Below, one piece after another: positions 26,520 to 34,269 of a DNA stretch of 64,000 nt. Source of the DNA: Alkalihalobacillus trypoxylicola (GTDB taxonomy: Bacteria > Bacillota > Bacilli > Bacillales > Bacillaceae_D). The DNA is taken from the NCBI RefSeq assembly GCF_001590785.1, contig NZ_LTAO01000003.1:43317-107316 (forward strand). The letters are read 5' to 3'. Each line of letters starts with the position of its first letter. The stretch's first letter is position 1. The notes beneath the pieces are model-generated. The model worked only from the letters and a program-made list of their open reading frames with translations, made no database searches and was not told the origin of the DNA. A program made the translations under genes and the position numbers.

Positions 26520-26532
26520 GTAAACGCCTCCA
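26519..26532 (-). promoter_or_regulatory. possible catabolite-responsive element (cre)
   Basis: TGTAAACGCCTCCA on the plus strand agrees with the CcpA consensus TGTAANCGNTNNCA at all but one fixed position. It overlaps the ribosome site and start codon of the beta-galactosidase gene, so part of the match could come from the ribosome site itself. Confidence 0.35.
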
Positions 26533-26634
26533 TTTAAAGTTATTTATTTATAATTATAGAAAGGTTTTTGACTAAATTGTATAATAAGAACAACTATTTA
26601 ATATAAAAATACGAAACAATTATAGGTGATAATA

Positions 26635-27450
26635 ATGGAAGTATATTATGATTTAATGGATGGGATGAATCCGCTCTCCTTAGAGAGTATTGGAAGCGAG
26701 TGGGAGCAGCCTCCTGTTGTAAGAAACTCTGGATATCCTTACTATCATTGGATACAAACTTTATCAGGCGAAGGAATCCTTTTAATAGAGAAGGAAGCGA
26801 TTGTTCTTAAGCCGGGTGAGGGTGTGTTAATTCCCCCTTTTATACCTCATCAATATGACTCTAATAAACCTAGAGAGTGGGTCACTAATTTTGTTACAAT
26901 TGGTGGTTCACTAGCCTCTCAAATTCCTATTATTATTGATAGTAATCATTTTTTAAGAGCAAAGGATACAGATGACTTTTCTTTTAGTAAGCACATTACT
27001 GAAATGCTAACGAATATAAAAAAAGAAAACAAAAAAAATACAAAACAAAGATTATCGATTGAACTGTATACTTTTCTACTAAATTTAAAAGACTTTGGAA
27101 TGAAAGAGCACAAGCAAACGAGTAAGCTCTATCAAGAATATGTTGATCCTGCGATACATTGGATTGAAGCTCATTATCAGGAAAAGCACGATATTGTAGA
27201 AATATCGAACCAACTATTTATCTCATCTCAATATTTAAATCGATTGTTCAAGCGTTATATGGGAATCTCTATTCACCAATATATTATTGCTTATCGCTTA
27301 AAAAAAGCCAAAGAACTTCTAGTCACCAATCGAACGTTAAAAATACAAGATGTTTCATTTATGACAGGTTTTACTGATTGTAGTCATTTTATTTCATCCT
27401 TTAAAAAACAAACCGGCTATACACCAAAAGAATTCCGACAAATTCATTAA
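26635..27450 (+). CDS. AraC-family regulator with N-terminal cupin
   Basis: A 271-aa regulator. The N-terminal half (about 20-100) is a cupin-like sugar-sensing domain with YPYYHWIQTLSGEGILLIE and PGEGVLIPPFIPHQYDS. The C-terminal half (about 165-268) holds two helix-turn-helix motifs, from DIVEISNQLFISSQYLNRLFKRYMG to VSFMTGFTDCSHFISSFKKQTGYTPKEFR. It is divergent from the GH42 gene and probably activates it in response to a galactoside. ATG 26635 was chosen over GTG 26626, which overlaps the likely ribosome site GGTGAT. Confidence 0.85.
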   Translation: MEVYYDLMDGMNPLSLESIGSEWEQPPVVRNSGYPYYHWIQTLSGEGILLIEKEAIVLKPGEGVLIPPFIPHQYDSNKPREWVTNFVTIGGSLASQIPIIIDSNHFLRAKDTDDFSFSKHITEMLTNIKKENKKNTKQRLSIELYTFLLNLKDFGMKEHKQTSKLYQEYVDPAIHWIEAHYQEKHDIVEISNQLFISSQYLNRLFKRYMGISIHQYIIAYRLKKAKELLVTNRTLKIQDVSFMTGFTDCSHFISSFKKQTGYTPKEFRQIH

Positions 27451-27477
27451 ACCTAAATTCGTTTGAACATTGATAAA

Positions 27478-27597
27478 GGATGTCGCCAACCTAACTCACT
27501 TAGAAAAAGTGGATATCGGCATGGTCACTTCATTCCAGTGGGTCTCCGTACCTTGTTTCTGCTAGATTACATATTTCATAGAGAATCTACAAATTCA
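27478..27597 (+). repeat. repeat family B, copy 3
   Basis: Shows ACCTAACTCACTTAGAAAAAGTGGATATCGGCATGG, GTGGGTCTCCGTACCTTG and CATTTCATAGAGAATCTAC, in family order but lacking the left third. The segment CGTACCGTG...TCCATAGAGAATCTAC is shared almost exactly with the 39.2-kb copy. The rest of 27639-27861 is AT-rich with no gene seen. Confidence 0.65.
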
Positions 27598-27638
27598 ACA
27601 GGATTTTCCTTCTTTTTATAAGAAGGAGGGTCCTGTTC
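27598..27638. terminator. GC-rich hairpin attached to family B copy 3
   Basis: AACAGGA...TCCTTCTT and AAGAAGGA...TCCTGTT pair, with a TTT/GGG mismatched middle. It lies about 150 bases past the AraC gene and could terminate it. The hairpin recurs at 30463 and 39314. Confidence 0.6.
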
Positions 27639-27861
27639 ATTATTTGTGTTTGCATTATCTCTACATGAGCTCATCTAAAAACAGCACTTATCCAAGTCTC
27701 TTTCCTTAACTTGCATATTTCTACATAAATCTACTTTTTTTATTGTTTTTATGTAAAAAAATGAAAAAATAGCACAATTACTTTTACAATTGTGATATAT
27801 TTACCATTATGTAAGTCCTACATACTTCAAAAATAGAAAGAAAGAAAGGAAGGAAAATATA

Positions 27862-29331
27862 ATGCTTTATTGCAAAGAATGTGGTCATCAAAACAACTCT
27901 TCAGATCGTTTTTGCTCAGAATGTGGCCAAGCTCTATCTCAAAACCGTGAAGCTTCACCTTCACTCAATCAAGAGAAGCCTCTTAAAAGTAAAATGAAGT
28001 GGACCAAAAAACAATTGATTATCACGATAAGCTCAGCTATAGCTGCTGTTTTATTATTTGTCGGTTTTCAAATAGGCTCGGTTCTTACTGACAAAGATAG
28101 ACTGATTGACCAATTTGGTACGGCACTATTAGATGGAGATACAAAAAAGATCGTTCAGCTCCTTCATTCGGATGATTCCAGATTAGAGATTACGGAAGAA
28201 AACGTTCAATTTTTAGTGAAGCATATAGAAGAAAATCCATCATATTACACGTATCTAATCGATTCATTAAAGAGCCAATCAGCATTTTTAGAGAATTCAG
28301 ATGGTGAGTTTTCAGAAGATGAGCTAGACGAGTATTATCACTTTGATCACCCTTTTTATTTAACCAAAAATGGAACATTCGCACTTATTTTCGATCATTA
28401 TTCAATTAATGTTTATCCATTTTATATTAACCTGGCGACAAACTATGCTAATACGACCATCTTTATTAATGACGAAGAGATACTAACAACAGATGAAGAA
28501 GATGTGGTCTTTGAATATGGTCCGTTTATGCCAGGTTATTATGATTTTAAAGCTGTTTACCATAATGATTATGCTAGCCTTGAAACCTCAGAATCACTCT
28601 CACTGTTCAGTGTATTTGATCAAGGCTATTTTCTTGATTTATCCATTTTTGCTGACTATATCACCATATCTAACGATTATTTATCGCTCTCTACCAATAG
28701 CCAATTATACATAAATGATACGGCGGTCGATTATGACTTAGATTCTGCTGAACCATTTGGTCCGGTGACTCTTGATGGAAGCTTAACCTTACATGCTGTT
28801 CTCGATTTCCCTTGGGGCAGTGTTGCAACAGAGCCAGTTGCGATTGAAGGGGATTGGATAGATTTAGTGATGGATTCACCTTTTGCGGAGGAAAATAGTG
28901 AAGCTCTTTTTCATAGTATTCTACATTATGGTGTTGATTTTGCTGAAGCTTTTAATCAAGGTGACTCCTCTCAATTTACAAATATAACGGAATCATTTCG
29001 AGAAGAGCTTAAAGATGAAATCGAATTATTAAAATCCTACGATGAAACCTGGGTCGGAGAATTTATAAAGGTTGAAATCGATCCAAATATGTATGTTGAG
29101 TTAAATGAAAATGATGAATATACAGCTTATGCAAATGCTCGCTTTCATTACGACTCTGTTTACACAGATAGTAGTAATGAGCATATAGAAACCTCTTTAG
29201 ATACGACAGATGTTGAGCTTGCTCTTATTTACAATCAGGAAGAAAATAGTTGGAGTATTGATTCTGAATATACGAATTGGTACTATGATCCAACGAATTC
29301 TATTGAATTAACATCAGCGAATTTACAATAA
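27862..29331 (+). CDS. zinc-ribbon, TcaA/YvbJ-like membrane protein
   Basis: A 489-aa single-pass membrane protein. The cytoplasmic N-terminus has a four-cysteine zinc ribbon (CKECGHQNNSSDRFCSECG, residues 4-22). One helix follows (about 50-70: LIITISSAIAAVLLFVGFQIG), then a large extracellular region with repeated beta-rich modules (DLSIFADYITISNDYLSL; INDTAVDYDLDSAEPFGP) and a C-terminal NTF2-like segment (EAFNQGDSSQFTNITESFREEL to NSWSIDSEYTNWYYD). This is the TcaA/YvbJ layout, linked to glycopeptide response in staphylococci; function here is inferred only. The next gene, 14 bases on, also carries a zinc ribbon. Confidence 0.7.
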   Translation: MLYCKECGHQNNSSDRFCSECGQALSQNREASPSLNQEKPLKSKMKWTKKQLIITISSAIAAVLLFVGFQIGSVLTDKDRLIDQFGTALLDGDTKKIVQLLHSDDSRLEITEENVQFLVKHIEENPSYYTYLIDSLKSQSAFLENSDGEFSEDELDEYYHFDHPFYLTKNGTFALIFDHYSINVYPFYINLATNYANTTIFINDEEILTTDEEDVVFEYGPFMPGYYDFKAVYHNDYASLETSESLSLFSVFDQGYFLDLSIFADYITISNDYLSLSTNSQLYINDTAVDYDLDSAEPFGPVTLDGSLTLHAVLDFPWGSVATEPVAIEGDWIDLVMDSPFAEENSEALFHSILHYGVDFAEAFNQGDSSQFTNITESFREELKDEIELLKSYDETWVGEFIKVEIDPNMYVELNENDEYTAYANARFHYDSVYTDSSNEHIETSLDTTDVELALIYNQEENSWSIDSEYTNWYYDPTNSIELTSANLQ

Positions 29332-29345
29332 AGGAGAAATGAAAA

Positions 29346-30107
29346 ATGAATTGCAATCAATGTGGACAGCCGTTAGAAGCTAATTCGAAATTTTGTACAG
29401 CTTGCGGCTTTAAAATGGGGGAACCCCAAAACGAGGAAATATCAGCTACAGCCACTACTGAAGGACAAAACGATACGACTAAAAGCCTTCAAGAAAATGA
29501 ATACGTTAAGCAAGGAAAAGTCGTCAGTCAACAATACTGGAAATTTTTCCTCTCAACGATTAAAAATCCTATGTTAGAAAGTAAACAACTATCAGAAAAA
29601 AATAAAGTAAACGGTATTATCACGATACTATTATTTTCTCTTTTACTTCCTATGTTTTTGTATAGCTTATTATCCAATGCTCCCTTTATTCAACCTACAT
29701 TTGGTGATACTATATTGAAGCCCTTCTTATTTATTTTAGCTTTTATACTCGTTTTAATTGCTGTGATGCTCGGAGTATCTAAGCTCATGCAAGTACAGTA
29801 TTCTTATTTTGATATTTTAGCACGGTACTCCGCCTTTTTATTAGTACCGGTAGTAGTAGCTTTAGCTTCAGTCGTTTTTTCTGTTTTATCCGTCTATACC
29901 TTTAGTTATATTTTATTTATTATAAGCTTATTAACGGCCTTTATAGCTACCGTTTCAACCCTTCATTCTTTAAAAGGTAATGAAACAAAAGGATTAGATG
30001 TTTTTTATGGGATTATTATGACAAAATTAGTCATGATTTTCATCTTTTTCATGATCGGTGATAGTATTGTTGGTGTATTTTTGAGTGAATTATTTTCGTT
30101 TTTTTAA
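29346..30107 (+). CDS. zinc-ribbon multi-pass membrane protein, 253 aa
   Basis: Starts with a four-cysteine zinc ribbon (CNQCGQPLEANSKFCTACG, residues 3-21), a linker rich in Thr and Glu, then five membrane helices (about 95-245) in a Yip1-like layout. AAAGGAG precedes ATG 29346. The 14-base gap to the TcaA-like gene and the shared N-terminal ribbon suggest that the two proteins work together at the membrane, perhaps through ribbon contacts. Function is unknown. No T-tailed terminator directly follows; the hairpin at 30463 is the nearest candidate. Confidence 0.65.
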   Translation: MNCNQCGQPLEANSKFCTACGFKMGEPQNEEISATATTEGQNDTTKSLQENEYVKQGKVVSQQYWKFFLSTIKNPMLESKQLSEKNKVNGIITILLFSLLLPMFLYSLLSNAPFIQPTFGDTILKPFLFILAFILVLIAVMLGVSKLMQVQYSYFDILARYSAFLLVPVVVALASVVFSVLSVYTFSYILFIISLLTAFIATVSTLHSLKGNETKGLDVFYGIIMTKLVMIFIFFMIGDSIVGVFLSELFSFF

Positions 30108-30124
30108 TTTTTTATCATTAGACC

Positions 30125-30340
30125 ATTTTCATGATTTCTATCTTATAATGTAAACCGAAATGATAGATGTTTTTGATTTTCACTTTATGTAGATGCTTTC
30201 CCAAGGGCTTGTCTTCAGCTAACTCTGGCTACCAAGAGCGTCGTCAGAGTGGATCTTCACACTGCGCTCATCCTTTGGGAGTCACTACCTACCGTTCAAT
30301 CAGCAAGTGAATTCGCAAACATTCAAGACATTTTTTATAA
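30125..30340 (-). repeat. repeat family A, copy 6
   Basis: Core 30188-30293 (106 bp) with outer arms intact except the first base pair (TGTAG for GGTAG). The inner arm reads ACTCTGGC opposite GTCAGAGT. Flanks CTTATAATGTAAACCGAAATG and CAATCAGCAAGTGAATTCGC match other copies. Confidence 0.82.
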
Positions 30341-30369
30341 TGAATGGTCTGCTTGAATCACTTAAACCC

Positions 30370-30450
30370 ATTCATCATACATATCCTTTAATGAGAACTG
30401 AGCGATTAGGTTTTTGATTTTAACATTAGGTTTCGTCTTTCATAAGATTT
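30370..30450 (-). repeat. repeat family A, flank fragment (copy 7)
   Basis: ATCCTTTAATGAGAACTGAGCG, GATTAGGTTTTTGATTTTAAC and ATTAGGTTTCGTCTTTCATAAG correspond to one flank of family A without the core. It is followed by the GC-rich hairpin. Confidence 0.6.
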
Positions 30451-30462
30451 ATCCGTTCAACA

Positions 30463-30495
30463 GAACCCTCCTTCTTTTTGAAAGAAGGAGGGTTC
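30463..30495. terminator. strong hairpin between convergent genes
   Basis: GAACCCTCCTTCTTT and AAAGAAGGAGGGTTC form a perfect 15-bp stem with a 3-base loop. It lies between the zinc-ribbon operon and the alkaline phosphatase gene and can serve both. Confidence 0.75.
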
Positions 30496-30570
30496 ATTGT
30501 TCGATATTTGTGTTTTTATATACCGGCTTTATTAAAAAATGAATTTGGTACTAGACCGTACCTTACTCTC

Positions 30571-31926
30571 TTATTTAAAATCAATATCCATAGCATCCGC
30601 TATTTTTTTGGGTAAATCCGTATTATCTAGTAGACCTCTAAATAAATCTGTTCCAGGTCCGTAAGCATAAAGTGGCAAATCGACCCCTGTATGAGCATTT
30701 GTTGACCACCCAACATAAGCACGCTCACTAATGATTTTATTCACAGCAATAGCTAATTCTTCTTCAGCAGCTTCTTCTAATATAAGCCTCTCTTCTTCTG
30801 TCAACTCAAAGCCAGCTAACTCTTGAACGACTTCTTGAGCATTACTTCTCTCCTCATTCATTTGACTAGCTATATAATTCCCTGTTGCTTTCACTTGGTG
30901 TAAAATTTCTACCTTTGACAAATACTCATCATACCCACCTACAGTCATACCGCCTGTTTCATGATCGCCCACAACAATGACTAACGTCTCTCCATCTTCT
31001 TTAGCAAAATCTAGGGCAACTTCCACTGCCTCTTCGAAAGCTGCTGTATCAGTCATCGCCCAAACTGCATCATGAGCATGACCAGCCCAGTCAATTTGAC
31101 TTCCTTCAACCATTAAGAAAAAGCCACTTTCATTACTATTCAATAGTGTCATGGCTGAGTCGGTCATCTCAGCTAAGCTAGGTTCATCTGTTAAATGACG
31201 TTCTAATTCAGTAGACATAGCATCTGGTGCAAATAATCCAAGTACCTTTTCGTTTTGATTTTCTAAAGACATTAATTCATCCTTATTTTCAACATAATCA
31301 AAGCCTTTATCTTGTGCCTCTGTGATTAAATTTCTATCTGGTTGATTTCCACCCTCATTTTCTGGTAAAAAGTTGTTTCTTCCTCCACCAAACAAAAGGT
31401 CAACTCTTTCAACCATTTGTAAAGCTATTTCTGCTTCACTTCCTCTAGATTCAACATTAGATGCAAATACTGCTGGAGTTGCATGTGTAATAGTTGAGGT
31501 AGCTACTAAACCAGTTGCTTTATTTTCTTTAGATGCAGCATCTAAAATAGAAGAGACCATTTCGCCATCAGGTGTAACACTAATCATGCCATTGTTTGTT
31601 TTGACTCCAGTAGCCATTGCCGTTCCCGCAGCGGCTGAATCGGTTACCCAGTTGTCAGAAGAGTGAGTTTTCATCATCCCTACTAGCATTGAATCAAAAA
31701 TGGTTTCCTCGCCTTTAAAGATTCGATAGTTTGTTGCATATCCCGTTGAAAAACCATCAGGTATCATAAGAATGACATTCTTAGCCTGGTTTTCAGAGAG
31801 GTCATTATCTGCTGTTTTTTCTGCTCCTGCCGTTTGTACAGCCTCTGGTTGATCATAAAGGATAAATCCTACTACAAATATTGATATGCTAACCACACAA
31901 ACACCAAGCCACTGTAATAATTTCAT
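30571..31926 (-). CDS. alkaline phosphatase (PhoA family)
   Basis: Exported metal-dependent phosphomonoesterase for phosphate scavenging. ATG 31926 has AGGAGG 7 bases upstream; an in-frame extension to 32013 lacks one and crosses the promoter. An N-terminal hydrophobic segment (about 6-24) is a signal peptide or membrane anchor. The active-site serine is S97 in VTDSAAAGTAMATG; LMIPDGFS, the metal-binding D-W-A-G-H-x-H-D (EGSQIDWAGHAHDAVW) and VVGDHETGGM are present, with a final metal His in NAHTGVDLPLYAYG. Length 451 aa is normal. Pho-box-like repeats at 32003-32028 imply PhoPR control. Confidence 0.92.
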   Translation of the reverse strand: MKLLQWLGVCVVSISIFVVGFILYDQPEAVQTAGAEKTADNDLSENQAKNVILMIPDGFSTGYATNYRIFKGEETIFDSMLVGMMKTHSSDNWVTDSAAAGTAMATGVKTNNGMISVTPDGEMVSSILDAASKENKATGLVATSTITHATPAVFASNVESRGSEAEIALQMVERVDLLFGGGRNNFLPENEGGNQPDRNLITEAQDKGFDYVENKDELMSLENQNEKVLGLFAPDAMSTELERHLTDEPSLAEMTDSAMTLLNSNESGFFLMVEGSQIDWAGHAHDAVWAMTDTAAFEEAVEVALDFAKEDGETLVIVVGDHETGGMTVGGYDEYLSKVEILHQVKATGNYIASQMNEERSNAQEVVQELAGFELTEEERLILEEAAEEELAIAVNKIISERAYVGWSTNAHTGVDLPLYAYGPGTDLFRGLLDNTDLPKKIADAMDIDFK

Positions 31927-31965
31927 TGTAAAGCCTCCTATGTATCTGGAATATGTTTCATGGTT

Positions 31966-32028
31966 AGTATAATCTCTCTTTATGAACCTCAAATAAATTG
32001 ATTGTAAACTCATTTAAAGAATTTGTAA
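31966..32028 (-). promoter_or_regulatory. Pho-box-like repeats and -10 of the phosphatase gene
   Basis: On the minus strand TTACAA, TTTAAA and TTTACA occur at exact 10-base steps (32028, 32018 and 32008 downward), resembling PhoP direct repeats TTHACA. A -10 box TATACT lies at 31966-31971 with no good -35, as in activator-dependent promoters. Confidence 0.5.
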
Positions 32029-32214
32029 CTCTATTTTTAATACCTCTGAGTGCGAACAGATAGACAAAAGACCCTCTAATAGTACCTCTTCATTCATTTA
32101 AATAGGACATTTAGAATAGTATGATTCTATTTTTTTTGAATATGTATCCTTTAAAAATACCGTTCAAAATAAGTTGCATTAAATAAGGTGTATGACCTTG
32201 TTAACAAAAACATT

Positions 32215-32238
32215 AAACTAGCTTAATAAAGCTAGTTT
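32215..32238. other. hairpin upstream of vmlR promoter
   Basis: AAACTAGCTT and AAGCTAGTTT form a perfect 10-bp stem with loop AATA, ahead of the -35 box of the vmlR promoter. It has only a weak T tail. It could be a terminator or a regulator site. Confidence 0.4.
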
Positions 32239-32260
32239 TAACAAACAAGAAATTACCGTA

Positions 32261-32289
32261 TTGTTTTCATCTTTAAAACATGCTACACT
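32261..32289 (+). promoter_or_regulatory. promoter of the vmlR leader
   Basis: TTGTTT (32261-32266) and TACACT (32284-32289) with a 17-base spacer. It would give an untranslated leader of about 230 bases before the vmlR start. Confidence 0.6.
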
Positions 32290-32326
32290 TTTTTTAAATA
32301 AGAGCGAAAGGGCTGATGGGTGGACA

Positions 32327-32338
32327 ATGGATAACTAA
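32327..32338 (+). CDS. possible three-codon leader ORF (M-D-N)
   Basis: ATG GAT AAC TAA preceded by GGGTGGACA. A minimal reading frame in the vmlR leader, upstream of the attenuator. Leader translation is part of vmlR control in B. subtilis; that this one is used is inference. Confidence 0.3.
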   Translation: MDN

Positions 32339-32387
32339 TTCTCTTTTCAAACGTATGAAATGATATATATTTCAACGAACGAAGATA

Positions 32388-32498
32388 GGATTAGTCTGAC
32401 CATTTTTCCATACTCCATTGAACTATAATCATTTATAGTCTCTTTCTGTACGGTCAAAAACGGACTAATCCTTCCAAATGAATTTGGGAGGATTTTTT
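32388..32498 (+). promoter_or_regulatory. transcription attenuator of vmlR
   Basis: The terminator is AATCCTTCCAAA (32467-32478) paired with TTTGGGAGGATT (32483-32494), followed by a T tract to 32498. The upstream arm GGATTAGTC (32388-32396) can instead pair perfectly with GACTAATCC (32463-32471), which takes the left side of the terminator stem. This gives mutually exclusive structures, as expected of an antibiotic-responsive attenuator. Confidence 0.8.
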
Positions 32499-32525
32499 GT
32501 TCTCCCTTTTAAAAGGAGAGATTGT

Positions 32526-34175
32526 ATGCAGGAAATAGTAAAGATACAGCATTTAAAATATGAAATAGATGACCATGTTCTTATTAACGAAATGAATACT
32601 CATATCAGAAAGGGTGATGTAATAGGGGTTATCGGAAAAAATGGAAGTGGAAAATCTACCTTACTTCAACTTATTTATCAGCAACTAGAACCGACAGCTG
32701 GAAAAATTTCCTTTTCGAAAAACCATATAAAAATACAATGGGTTAAACAGGAAACAAAGGAATACTCTTTGAGCGAATTAACTCCAGAGGAACAAGCATT
32801 GTTAAATAAATGGAATGTTCCTAAAATAGCCTATTCTAGATTAAGTGGTGGAGAGAAATTAAAAGCACGACTTGCAAGAGCCTTTAAGGAGGAGTCTGAG
32901 CTCTTATTATTAGATGAACCGACTAATCATCTTGACGAACAGAGCATATCCTTACTCACTCAGCAATTAAAGGGTTTCAAAGGAGCTATCATCGTTGTTT
33001 CTCATGATCGATTTTTTTTAGACGAAGTGGCTACAAAAATTTGGTCTCTAGAAAACGGAGCTTTTATTGAACATAAGGGGAATTATTCTAGCTATATGAA
33101 AGTAAGAGAGGAAAAAAGGAAATCACAGCAAAAAGCCTATGAGAAACAACAAAAAAAGGTAGAAAGAATTGAAGAGCAAATGAATCAGCTTTCTTCTTGG
33201 TCACAGAAAGCGCATTCTCAATCTACAAAAAAAGAAGGATTTAAAGAATATTATCGAGTCAAGGCTAAACGAACAGATGCACAAATAAAGTCTAAACAAA
33301 AACGCCTTGAATCAGAGCTTGAAAAGCATAAAGTCGACCAAGTAGAGCCTGAATATCAAGTTCAATTTTCAATGAATGCTAATCAAAAGGTGGGAAAAAG
33401 GTTTTTAGAAGTCAGAGATCTGGAGAAATCCTTTGATGAACGGTTATTGTTCCATCAGGCAAATTTTACGATTCAACATGGAGAAAAAGTAGCTCTACTC
33501 GGACCAAATGGATCTGGAAAAACGACTTTTTTAAAGATGCTATCAGGTGATTCAGAAAAAAGTGGTGGTGAGATTTGGATTTCTCCAACCACTGAAATTG
33601 GCTATTTAACACAAGAAGTATTCGATTTACCCATTGATCAAAGTCCTTCTACTCTTTTCTATAGAGAAACCTTTGAAGAACGAGGACATGTTCAAAACTT
33701 AATGAAAAATCTAGGCTTTCTAGCTCACCAATGGACGGAGCCTATTGAACATTTAAGCATGGGAGAACGTGTGAAGTGTAAACTAATGAAATATATATTA
33801 GAGGAAAAAGATGTATTAATATTAGATGAACCGACTAACCATTTGGATTTAGTTTCTCGTGAGCAGCTCGAACAGACACTTTCAGGCTATAATGGCACTT
33901 TAATCGTTGTTACCCACGATCGATATTTCAGAGAAAAAACAACAAACACCCAGCTCGTCTTTTCGAATTCAACGATTAAGAAACAGTTACATCATGATAA
34001 GCCAAAGCAAGCTGATCAAGATACTGAATTAGAGGAAACCCTTTTAAAGCTTGAAACGGAAAGACAAGAGGTACTAGGAAAACTCAGCTTTTTATCCCCT
34101 AACCATAAGGAATATAAAGAGCTCGACCAAAAATTTGTTGAACTTACAATTACAATAAAAAAGCTATCACAATAA
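32526..34175 (+). CDS. vmlR: ABC-F ribosome protection protein VmlR
   Basis: Cytoplasmic ABC-F ATPase that displaces virginiamycin M, lincomycin and pleuromutilin-type drugs from the ribosome in B. subtilis. Two ABC domains are seen: Walker A GKNGSGKST (about 37-45), signature LSGGEKLKARLA and LLLDEPTNHLD; then GPNGSGKTT, signature LSMGERVKCKLM and LILDEPTNHLD. The linker with the drug-site loop (about 190-290) contains QLSSWSQKAHSQSTKKEGFKEYYRVKAKRTDAQIKSKQKRLE, very close to my memory of B. subtilis VmlR. Start: AAAAGGAGAG precedes ATG 32526; an upstream in-frame ATG lies inside the attenuator. 549 aa. Confidence 0.92.
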   Translation: MQEIVKIQHLKYEIDDHVLINEMNTHIRKGDVIGVIGKNGSGKSTLLQLIYQQLEPTAGKISFSKNHIKIQWVKQETKEYSLSELTPEEQALLNKWNVPKIAYSRLSGGEKLKARLARAFKEESELLLLDEPTNHLDEQSISLLTQQLKGFKGAIIVVSHDRFFLDEVATKIWSLENGAFIEHKGNYSSYMKVREEKRKSQQKAYEKQQKKVERIEEQMNQLSSWSQKAHSQSTKKEGFKEYYRVKAKRTDAQIKSKQKRLESELEKHKVDQVEPEYQVQFSMNANQKVGKRFLEVRDLEKSFDERLLFHQANFTIQHGEKVALLGPNGSGKTTFLKMLSGDSEKSGGEIWISPTTEIGYLTQEVFDLPIDQSPSTLFYRETFEERGHVQNLMKNLGFLAHQWTEPIEHLSMGERVKCKLMKYILEEKDVLILDEPTNHLDLVSREQLEQTLSGYNGTLIVVTHDRYFREKTTNTQLVFSNSTIKKQLHHDKPKQADQDTELEETLLKLETERQEVLGKLSFLSPNHKEYKELDQKFVELTITIKKLSQ

Positions 34176-34209
34176 AAGGTCGATCCTTCATAGTGACCAT
34201 TTAACCATA

Positions 34210-34256
34210 AAGTGAGACTTCTTATGCGATTGTGCGATGAAGTCTCACTTTCATTA
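34210..34256. terminator. bidirectional terminator after vmlR
   Basis: AAGTGAGACTTC and GAAGTCTCACTT form a perfect 12-bp stem with a 17-base loop between convergent genes. Confidence 0.75.
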
Positions 34257-34269
34257 AAAAAATATCTAT

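Noticed and set aside
31927..32013. 29-residue N-terminal extension of the alkaline phosphatase
   Set aside because: It crosses the -10 and Pho-box-like region and hides the signal peptide; AGGAGG precedes ATG 31926.
32478..32525. In-frame N-terminal extension of VmlR
   Set aside because: The upstream ATG is within the attenuator hairpin; the ribosome site AAAAGGAGAG belongs to ATG 32526, where the known VmlR N-terminus begins.
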